Below are positions 52,898-61,500 of a stretch of 64,000 nt of DNA, one piece after another. Each line of letters starts with the position of its first letter. Positions within the stretch are counted from its first letter, which is position 1. The stretch lies in the NCBI GenBank assembly GCA_047030855.1, contig JBKYIJ010000008.1:1178001-1242000 (forward strand). The letters run 5' to 3'. The DNA comes from QVMM01 sp047030855. Lineage in GTDB: Bacteria > Bacteroidota > Bacteroidia > Bacteroidales > Dysgonomonadaceae. Position numbers and translations under genes: made by a program. The notes beneath the pieces were generated by a model. The model was not told where the DNA came from and ran no database searches. It saw only the letters and a program-made list of their open reading frames with translations.

Positions 52898-52928
52898 CAA
52901 ATATAGCTTATTGGAAATGATAAACAAA
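52898..52928 (-). promoter_or_regulatory. Promoter of the eight-gene TAM operon
   Basis: Minus-strand -33 TTTG (52928-52925), 19 bp spacer, -7 TATATTTG (52905-52898): a full match to the Bacteroidota consensus. The start would be near 52891, leaving a leader of about 85 nt before 52805. That leader contains a G7/C7 tract at 52864-52870. Confidence 0.65.
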
Positions 52929-52957
52929 AAAAAGAACCGATAAAATTGTTTGTGGAC

Positions 52958-54175
52958 TTAGTTTGTAAGGAAATCCACAACAAGATCGAACGTTTTTCTG
53001 AATTGTCTATCTACATCATCCTTTATGCTTGTAATGGACGGAAAAGGATCTTCGTGCTTATATTTGTACGGAAAGTCTAACGTGTCTATTCTGATCGGGA
53101 TATCCCGTTTCGATCCCTGCAAGGTGTTAATAACCTCATAGGCAGGGACAACAGTATCCTGAGCAAGTACGATTGCGTATATACGGTCTTTCATTCTGCG
53201 GAAGGTTTCTTCCCTGTATTTGGTTAAAGTCTTATAGTTGAGCATGCTTCTGAAATTTACTCCCTCAGGGTGGCTGTCCCCCAAATAATGCCCCAATACT
53301 TCGTCGCGTTTCATATGGCTCTCGATGTGTTCAACCACATACGAATAAAGGCTTACGTTTGCTTCACTGTCCAGAATGAATTTCGATACGGGAAAAAGCC
53401 TGTTGAATACGGCTCCTCCACAGAATGAAATCAGTTTAGAATCGGAGAAATATCCGTTCTGGTTTGTCATCATCAGTATCTCGGACAGGAATGTGCCGAT
53501 CGAATACGATACGATGTCAATTTTTGCATCTGATGCTATCCTCGGATGTTTTCCCGCTTTAAAGTTTTCGATAAAGTCAATCACATCGTAATATGTTTGC
53601 AATCCCGACCAGATGAAACGTTGAGGTTTATTGTGCAAACGCGTGCTTATTGCAACGTTAGACAGGCTTGAATTGATTACATCGGGATGCCGTTGCTTTC
53701 TTTTCTGGCTTATCGAGTACATTTCGCGGATATCGCTCCATGCGGCAGGCGCGCGGTTCATATGAAATGCTATCGGAAACAGCACGATAGATTTTCCCGT
53801 TTTGTCTGCAATGTATTTTGCCCAAGGGAGGTATTTACACCAGTGTTTTTCGTTGAACCCGTGAAACATCAGTACGATTTCCTTTGCCTTCTCCGTATTT
53901 TTTGGTGAAATCATATGATAACGGAATTTGATGTTTTCCATTATCTCCGCATCTTTTTTATTCAGCATTTCCTGAATAATATCAGGTTCATATTCGTGCT
54001 GCAATTCGGGCAGGTATTCGTAATTGTCGGCATTGCCCGATCCTCCGGGCAGTAAAAACCTGTAATTGGACTCAAAATTGAAATTGTACATTACGGTTTT
54101 GTCGTCAATTTCAATCTCGTTGTCATCGTAATTTTCAATATTTTTTAGATGGTTGAATAAGTCTATGTATTTCAT
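52958..54175 (-). CDS. Alpha/beta-hydrolase-like protein (DUF6051-like)
   Basis: 405 residues. An N-terminal region of about 110 residues leads into a hydrolase-like core: IVLMFHGFNEKHWCKYLPWA (oxyanion loop HGF), SIVLFPIAFHMNRAPAAWSD, IDIVSYSIGTFLSEILMM (nucleophile elbow SYSIG) and VLAQDTVVPAYEVINTL (acidic residue) with HEDPF as a candidate His. The composition resembles DUF6051 of Bacteroidota. No signal peptide is seen, so it is cytoplasmic. It lies 6 bp after the DUF2851 gene on the same strand. The substrate is unknown. Confidence 0.7.
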   Translation of the reverse strand: MKYIDLFNHLKNIENYDDNEIEIDDKTVMYNFNFESNYRFLLPGGSGNADNYEYLPELQHEYEPDIIQEMLNKKDAEIMENIKFRYHMISPKNTEKAKEIVLMFHGFNEKHWCKYLPWAKYIADKTGKSIVLFPIAFHMNRAPAAWSDIREMYSISQKRKQRHPDVINSSLSNVAISTRLHNKPQRFIWSGLQTYYDVIDFIENFKAGKHPRIASDAKIDIVSYSIGTFLSEILMMTNQNGYFSDSKLISFCGGAVFNRLFPVSKFILDSEANVSLYSYVVEHIESHMKRDEVLGHYLGDSHPEGVNFRSMLNYKTLTKYREETFRRMKDRIYAIVLAQDTVVPAYEVINTLQGSKRDIPIRIDTLDFPYKYKHEDPFPSITSIKDDVDRQFRKTFDLVVDFLTN

Positions 54176-54181
54176 TTCTTT

Positions 54182-55444
54182 TTACTTTTCCGATAATAAT
54201 TTATACCCTATCCTGCAATACAGGCATTTCCGTTTCTCGCAATATTCGCGATGAAGCTGTATCAGGGCTTGTGAATCGTAAGCGGTTTTACATCTTAGTC
54301 CTGCGTTTATGAAATTTCGTGTTATAAAATTAGATTCAGGTTTCAGTTTTTCCAGAAAATTAAGCGATCGCTCGCACAATGCTTCATTTGCTGTTTTCTT
54401 CCCGTATGCAAATAAGATCGGGGCAACCGTGTTGATCAGTATTATGTCGAGGGAAGAGTCTCCTAAATATTTAGACTTTCTGGGCGATATTTCGCCAAAG
54501 CAATAATGGGTTTGCCAGTATTCGGAGGCGTTTTGATGCATGTAAAGGCGAATTTGTCCGAAATCTTCGGTTTTGATTATTTTTGAAAACAATCCCTGAA
54601 TATTCTGGAGCAGTACGGCAAGTTGAGCCAGCCTGATCTGTGGCGATCCTGTCGGTCTCACTCTCAAGTTTTTGAATAAGTTGTTTTCGACAGGCAATAA
54701 GCTGTATTTATTCTGTAAGAAAAGGTATTCTTTCTTTAGTTTTTCGTAGTACGGATCGTTAATATTTCCCTCTAATATTCCTGCCTGCCCGAACAGAATA
54801 GCCTCAATCTGTTCTATGCTGTCGCCTTGTTTCTGGATATATCGTAGCGGAGTTTTTAATGCCAATTGTTCAAAGGCGTCGGAATTGAGTCCGAATCCGA
54901 AATTTCGTGACAGGATCACATAAAAGGTTTCTTCCCAAGAGTTGTTAAACCGTTCCATCAATCGGTAAATGTCGTTTGCCTTTCTTTCGAGCCTTTCAAG
55001 TAAAAGCGTATTCAACCATCCGTTCAGATGTATTTCGGGATAATCCGGTATGTAGTTGCGACAGGGTATCGGAATGCCTGTATATAACAGATATTCGATA
55101 TTTTCCCTGATGTGTTTCGGATATTCTATTTTACACTGATGAACCGGTTGGTTCGATTCGTTGTATATGTCTCTGTTTACAACCTCGACGACGTGCAGAA
55201 TAACGGAATTATAATTACTGTTTGTGTTGTGTTTATGTTTGTACCAGTCGTCCGAAGTTTTGTGAATTTCGATATTTCCCGCCCATATTTTTCCGTCGAT
55301 CTTTATTTTTGCATTAAAGAAATCAGGTCCTTCATCCGTGTTCAGAGTTCCGACATCAATTACTTCAATGGGATACCCGTTTGTCGTAATCAGGTTTTTG
55401 TGAAACAAACGATGTTTCCAGACATAGTGCAGTAGTTGTTCCAT
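54182..55444 (-). CDS. DUF2851-family protein
   Basis: 420 residues, soluble. It opens MEQLLHYVWKHRLFHKNLIT and has the block GTLNTDEGPDFFNAKIKIDG, then WAGNIEIHKTSDDWYKH and NSVILHVVEVVNRD, which look like a PD-(D/E)xK-type nuclease core (D...E-x-H pattern). It ends with a cysteine cluster (CEKRKCLYCRIGYKLL). DUF2851 is a conserved Bacteroidota family of unknown function; the nuclease idea is inferred from the strand-and-acid layout. A -7 element lies at 55470-55477. It is followed by the hydrolase-like gene. Confidence 0.85.
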   Translation of the reverse strand: MEQLLHYVWKHRLFHKNLITTNGYPIEVIDVGTLNTDEGPDFFNAKIKIDGKIWAGNIEIHKTSDDWYKHKHNTNSNYNSVILHVVEVVNRDIYNESNQPVHQCKIEYPKHIRENIEYLLYTGIPIPCRNYIPDYPEIHLNGWLNTLLLERLERKANDIYRLMERFNNSWEETFYVILSRNFGFGLNSDAFEQLALKTPLRYIQKQGDSIEQIEAILFGQAGILEGNINDPYYEKLKKEYLFLQNKYSLLPVENNLFKNLRVRPTGSPQIRLAQLAVLLQNIQGLFSKIIKTEDFGQIRLYMHQNASEYWQTHYCFGEISPRKSKYLGDSSLDIILINTVAPILFAYGKKTANEALCERSLNFLEKLKPESNFITRNFINAGLRCKTAYDSQALIQLHREYCEKRKCLYCRIGYKLLSEK

Positions 55445-55469
55445 AAGGGTTGAATCGTATATTTCAACC

Positions 55470-55498
55470 CAAAGTTAAAATTTTATTTTCAGCTTCAA
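55470..55498 (-). promoter_or_regulatory. Promoter of the DUF2851 operon
   Basis: Minus-strand TTG (55498-55496), 18 bp spacer, TAACTTTG (55477-55470), 26 nt before the ATG at 55444. The spacer is one base short of the usual range. Confidence 0.45.
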
Positions 55499-55512
55499 TT
55501 ATAAGCTTAAGG

Positions 55513-55560
55513 ATAAAAACAACGGATAGCTGTTTTTTTATACTCAAGCTATCCGTTGTT
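55513..55560 (-). terminator. Intrinsic terminator of the TonB-receptor-like gene
   Basis: 14 bp perfect inverted repeat (AACAACGGATAGCT / AGCTATCCGTTGTT, 55518-55560) with a 15 nt loop, then TTTTTATCC on the minus strand, 17 bp after the stop at 55577. Confidence 0.75.
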
Positions 55561-55576
55561 CTGAAAAAAAGATTGG

Positions 55577-58382
55577 TTACATTCTCATTCCGCGTCTGTG
55601 AGGAGGTCCTTCGGGTCCTCTCATATCCGATGCTTTTGCACCGCCTTTAAATATCTGGAAGCGATATACAAAATTGAACATGAAGTAACTGCTTATCGTA
55701 TTTGTTCTGCTGTCCTGTATGCTTTCCGATGAAATGCTGCGCGAAATATTGCTGCGTTCCTGCAAAATATCGTATATCTTAAATCGGATAGTGCCGTTTT
55801 TCGCTTTGAATATATCCTTCGATATGGATGCGTTCCAAAGCCACTCGTTTCTGTTAAAGCCTTCGCCGTAGCCCGAGTTTGTCGAATAAGTGATGTCGCT
55901 GTCTATTCTGAAATCGTAAGGAAGGTTCAGTGTGAAGTCGAAATAACCTCCGTAATCGTAGGTATTCTTATTACTGTTCGTCGAGATACTGTTATTTACG
56001 CTGTAATAAGAAATATTCCCCCTTACGTTAAATTCCAGCAGATCGGAAGTGAATCGAAGCCCCATATTTTCGCGAAGCCTGTAAATGTTTGCCCTGTTTT
56101 TCTGGGGATCAACGGAATTTCTGTTGTTTATAAGAGTATTGCTTTTTTCGTAGCTGCCGAAACTCATCGAGTTTATCGAGAATTTTTTGTTCTTAAGCGG
56201 GAAGTTAAAGATGAACCTTAAGTTACCGTTCCAGTTACCGTTGATGTTATCGTACGACGTTATTCTGCTCGGGCCGTCATATTTCGATACGGTTACTATA
56301 TCGTTGGACGTATGTGTAAACCTTCCGAAAAGTATCATGGAAGAAGCTTTTTCGGGGTTGAATTTTTGATAGCGGATATCCACCCGATTCTCGAAACTCG
56401 GACGAAGATTGGGGTTTCCTGTCGTTACGTTAAATCCGTTCTGCGATATTATTCCGTCATATAGTTGTTGGGCGGTAGGCGATTCTGCCGATCCTCTGTA
56501 ATCGACTCTCAGGTTGTGTCTCTTATCCCAATTGTAGTGAAAACGTGCACGAGGTGCAAAGTTCAGATAATTCTTCCGGGGAATTATTTTTTCCTCCATT
56601 TTAGGATCGGTTATCTCTGTCTTTGTACTCGACGGCTCGATCCCGACCCCTATCATATAGTTGAAGTTTTTACGCATGCTTCTGAAATTCAACGATATGT
56701 TCTGATTCAGAAAGTCATTTTTGACAAGACGCGTGTATGCCGTGTCTATTACGGTATAGTCGTTTGTTCCCGAATTATCTTTTCTGAAAGTTCTCTTGTC
56801 CATTTCCGAATTCGTGCCTCGGATGTTGTAAGTCAGTTCCAGAAAGTTATTCCTGCCTATCGGCTCCACGTAAGAAAGGTTTGCCCGCCAGTTATATCCG
56901 TTGTTTTTTTTGCTTGATCATCTGATCCAGTATCGAATCGTTGCGTGCAGGATCCTGATAAAAATCGGTTTCGGAATAATTGAAAGCGTCGGTGTTAGAG
57001 TTATTATATCCTCCCGAAACTCGTAAACTGATAGATCTTCCGTTCGGGCTCAGTTTTCGGCTTATCCATAAACTACCGTTAAATTTCACCCCCGTCGCCG
57101 TCCGATGTATATTTCGAATTGTCTTTATAGCTGTTCTCGATGCTGTCGTTGTCAATTGTTTCCCCTTCCGAGTATCTGTTGCTTCTGTTTTTATTATATT
57201 GGAAATCGGGGCGGAAAACAATGCGTGTCAATGTGTCGGGATTCCATTCCAGCCTGAAATTTGCTCCGAAATTGTCGCTCTTGTTGTTTCCCCACGACAG
57301 CGAAGACTCGCTTCGGTTAATGCCTGTGTAGGTTTTGTTGCTTTCCGATTTTACGTCGCTATCAATGTTTCCGTAACGGACATCTCCGTTCAGTTTAAAT
57401 TTTTTTCCGTTCTCGGTTGCAAAGTTAAAACCTGCGTTACCTGCCTTAGTGACTCCGTTTCTCCCTCCGAAGCGGACTCCTCGGGGAGGTCCGTCTCCAC
57501 CCAGCATTGTCGATGCAAAGTCGTTAAATCCTGCGTTGTTCGTATTGTTTATTCCCAGCAGTCCCGTCATTTGGGTGTTGTTGCGCATATAGTTTATCAT
57601 GCCGTTTCCCTCGTATCTGTCTTTGTTTCCGTATCCTGCAAGGGCACTTCCGAAAACTCCCTGTTTCATTCCGGGTTTGATCGTGAGGTTTATGACTGTT
57701 TCCTCGTCGCCGTCGTCAAATCCTGTAAGTTCAGCCATTTCCGACTTTTTATCCAGAACCTGTAGCTTTTCAATCATTTTGGCAGGAAGGTTTTTGGATG
57801 CTATTTTAGGATCATCGCTGAAAAACTCTTTACCTTCCACCAGAATCTTAGTTATTTCTTTTCCGTTAATGGTTATTTTGCCGTCCTCGTCTATTTCTGC
57901 TCCCGGTATTTTCTTCACCAAGTCTTCGAGAACCGCGCTTTCCTGAGTGTTATATAAGTCCGCCGAATATTCAACCGTGTCGCCTTTTACCACAATTTCG
58001 GGCGCTTTTGCCGTAACAACTGCTTCGTTGAGGAGTATCCCGTCTTCGCTGAGGTGAATTACTCCGACCGAATTTCTTTTTTTTTTGTTGCATTCACTTT
58101 TGTATAAACATCTGTGTACCCCATAAAAGATGTTTGGACTAAGTACTGTCCCGATTTTACATTGACACTGAAAATTCCCAGATCATTCGTTGCAGTACCG
58201 TTAACGTATGTGCTGTCTTTGGCATTTAAAATTCTGATCCCTGCCTCTCCGATCGGTTGTTCTGTCGAAACATCCGTCACGGTTCCCGTAATCGTAACGG
58301 AATTGCTGTTTTGGGATAAGGCTGTTATACTGATTGAAAATAAAAGAAAAAGGATTAAAACAGTGGAACAATAATTTTTCAT
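55577..58382 (-). CDS. TonB-dependent-receptor-like outer membrane beta-barrel protein, three frameshift sites
   Basis: About 933 residues once repaired. A signal peptide (ends ...SITALSQ) is followed by a carboxypeptidase-regulatory-like domain (SVTITGTVTDVSTEQPIGEA), a plug-like domain (VVKGDTVEYSADLYNTQES, VLEDLVKKIPGAEIDEDGKI, INGKEITKILVEGKEFFSDD) and a large barrel ending FMFNFVYRFQIFKGGAK. The frame breaks at T10 58077-58086 (two extra bases), C5 57089-57093 and T8 56904-56911. Repairs give VNATKKRNSVGVIHLSEDG, TSDGDGVKFNGSLWISRK and IKQKNNGYNWRANLSY. The type is the OMP_b-brl_3 group. No SusD partner is adjacent, so the substrate is unknown. Confidence 0.85.
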
Positions 58383-58474
58383 TTCAGGGTACTATAATGT
58401 TTTGTCGATGTGTGATTGACATATCTTTTTTAAAAAGGTTTAATGCCATTCCGTTTAATTTTGATTTTTTTAAT

Positions 58475-58508
58475 AAAAAAGCCTGAACTGATTTTTCAGT
58501 TCAGGCTT
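58475..58508 (-). terminator. Intrinsic terminator of the alpha-2-macroglobulin gene
   Basis: 13 bp perfect inverted repeat (AAGCCTGAACTGA / TCAGTTCAGGCTT, 58479-58508) with a 4 nt loop, then TTTTTTA on the minus strand, 20 bp after the stop. Confidence 0.8.
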
Positions 58509-58527
58509 CTCAGAATCATGTTATTTT

Positions 58528-61500
58528 TTATTGTATAACCTCAACCCACATCCCTTGCGTTTTGGATTGCGTTTCGGGTTTGTACATCGCATCGCAAACT
58601 ACTGCAGGGAGGAAGAATTTTCCGCAATAGGCTGCCTGAAGCCTTACCCTGACAGAAGTTGAATATCCGTTGCTCAGATTGAAATAAGTAAGCACCCTGT
58701 CATCCCTGATATCCTGATAGTTGTACGATACGTTACTATCCGAATTGCCAAACAGGCGGTTGTTGAATATTTCCCATCCCGAAGCAAAAATCTGAGACAG
58801 CGCCATATCCGTCAGATACTCTCCCGATACGTTCTGGGTAATTACAACCGCATAAAACTCCGTGCCTTGTTTCAGTTTCTGAACGTTTATTTCATTTCCG
58901 TCCAGATCTACGTATTTTACATACAGGTTCAGCCCGTTGTTTGTCGGACGGCTTGTATCTTCTATCGGTTTGCTTCTTCCGATAAGCCTTACGTACAACT
59001 CTCCCTGTCCTTTGTTCGTAAACTGTACGTTAATGCTGTCCTGCGGCTTGATCGCTATTTCCTGAAATACCTGTCCGCTCGTTCCTGCCTGTTGTTTTAC
59101 GCCGTTCAGAGTCCATTCGAAAGATATTGCTCCTTTTCCCATTTTTTCGGCAAGTTTTGACATTGCTATCAGGCTGTATGCTGCCGATTGCGTGGATATG
59201 TAGTAAGAGCTCAGGTTTTCCGATACTTTTGTTGCAAGATGCAAAGCCCTGTCTGTTCTGCCAAGCAGTAGCTGGGTTTCCATAATCATAGCCAAATCGC
59301 GGTAAGAATCGCCGTAAGTATTATTACTTGAAGAATATTTATCCACATTATCGGGCGCTTTTGCGATCAGTTCGTTTGCCGCCTGCTTTTTGCCTGCAAC
59401 AGCGTAAGCGGCAGCCAATCTCCAACGTGCCTGAACCGAAAGTCCGTTCATTTCTTTAAGCCTGTTCATTGCTCCCAGTTCGGGATTTCCCGCAAGAGCC
59501 AGAGTATATAATCGGTATGCCTGTTGCAAATCGCTCATCGAGTAATTGTAATATGAACTGTACAGATCCTGTCTGTTCCAGCTTTGAGCGGTTTTTTTCT
59601 GGAATTGTTTCCATTTTGAAATAACCGAATTCGGAACGTTGTATCCCAATCTTTGGGCTTCAATCAGGAAATGCCCTGCATAAGTCGTAACCCACTCCGT
59701 CGGATAAGTGTTGCCCGGCCAGTAAGCAATGCCTCCGTCGCCCAATTGGCGCGCCGAAAGGATCTTGATACCCTCGTTAATGTTGTATTTTATTTTCTCG
59801 GTTTCTTTGTCCGAGAATTTTTTGAAGTTTGTTATGTATAACAACGGAAAAACCTTAGACGTAACCTGTTCGGAACATCCGTGAGGATATTCCAGCAGAT
59901 AAGCCAGATTCTTATTCAGATCGACTGCCGGCATCCGTGAAATTTCCAATTTTGCCCAATCTTCAGGTTGTACGGCATCCATTGATATTCCGAGAGGTTT
60001 CGTTTCTCCTGCCGAAACAAGGGCTTCCGAAATCATAAGAAGTGCAGGGTTTGGATTTCTGACTTCAATATTAATAGTTTCGGTAGAAATTTCGCCGCCG
60101 CCTGTCGCCTTGATCTCTATTTTTTCATATCCTGTTTTTGCTTGGGCTTTCAGTTTGAAATATACCATCTTGTCGCCTGTTTCGGTGAATGTAACCGATT
60201 TTGTCATGCCGTCGGTTAGTTGTAATAATCCTGTCGATTTTACGGTGACTGTTACGTTCTTCACTTTTTTATCCATTGCAAAAACGTTTACAGGCAAGAG
60301 GATTTCTTCGTTAGGTCCTGCGACGCGAGGCAGTGTTGAAAGTATCATCAACGGATTCTTTACAGGGACTGCTTTTTCCGCATTTCCGTATGCCCCTTCC
60401 GCCGTTCCCGCAACCACCATTACGCGTACCGATCCGATATAGGACGGAAGCGTTACTTTATGCTGTTGCGAGCTGCCTTTTTTCAGGGTATATGGTCCCA
60501 TAAACTTGACAACGGGTTTGAATCGGCTGAACGGATTTGATTTAGGTTGCAGCGATTCGTCACCCCCGATGCTTAACAACGGTCCTAATTGTCCCGTATG
60601 CGCGCCGACTACCATGTCGAACATGTCCCAAGTGCGTACGCCTAACGCTTGTTTAGCGTAGAAATCGCTCCATGCGTTCGGCGTCTTGAAGGCAGTCAGA
60701 TCCAACAGTCCTTCATCCACGATCGCAAGTGTATAGGTCATTGCTTTCTTGTTCTTTTCCGAAACGGAAACCGTAAATTCTTTCTCGGGGCGAAGTTCGT
60801 CAGGCATTGAGATAACGGGAGTCAGTATGCTGTTGTCATTCTTTACGTTGATGTTCAGCACTCCGTACATGCGTATCGGAAGATCGTTGTCAGTCTGCGC
60901 ATGAGGTTGCAGCAAGCTGGCAAAAATATAGAAGTTGGGGTTCATGTCGCCCGATACGGTAAATGAATATTTGGTGTCTTCCGTCGCACTTGTTTTTACC
61001 CAGTTGCGGGAAATTACCTTCGATCCGTTCTCGATACTTATTAAAACACGTCCTGCCGAACTTTTTGGAATTGTAACAGTCGCTTTCTCTCCGACATTAT
61101 AAGTTTGTTTGTCTGTCGAGAAAGACAACATTGTCAGTCCGTTCGGGTCTTCTTTAGCCGAACGTCCTCTCCATGAAGGCCAGTCTATATAAAGTATTCT
61201 TCCCGATTTGTGCCCGCTTTGCGGATCGCTCACCAAAACAAGATAGCGTCCCCATTCAGGATATTCTATTCTTAGTTTAACCTTAGCTTTTCCGTTTACG
61301 GTAGATACTGTTTGATCCAGTACGATTTTTGCTGACGTGCTGTTGACGTAGGAAGAAAGGTCTTCGTTGTTGCTGCTCCACCACCACGACCAACCTACTT
61401 TGTAAACTTTTACGTTGATGTTATTCCTGTTTATCGGTTTTCCCTGAGCATTTACGGAGATTATGTCGATCATGTTGTCCGTATCCGTTTCGAGCCATTC

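Noticed and set aside
56980..57765. 261-codon plus-strand ORF opposite the outer membrane barrel gene
   Set aside because: Val/Ser/Cys-rich antisense frame; the minus strand has the barrel once three homopolymer sites are corrected.
2001..58382. Programmed ribosomal frameshifting as the explanation of the broken genes
   Set aside because: The sites lack slippery heptamers with downstream structures, occur in unrelated housekeeping genes and always need the same sign of correction.
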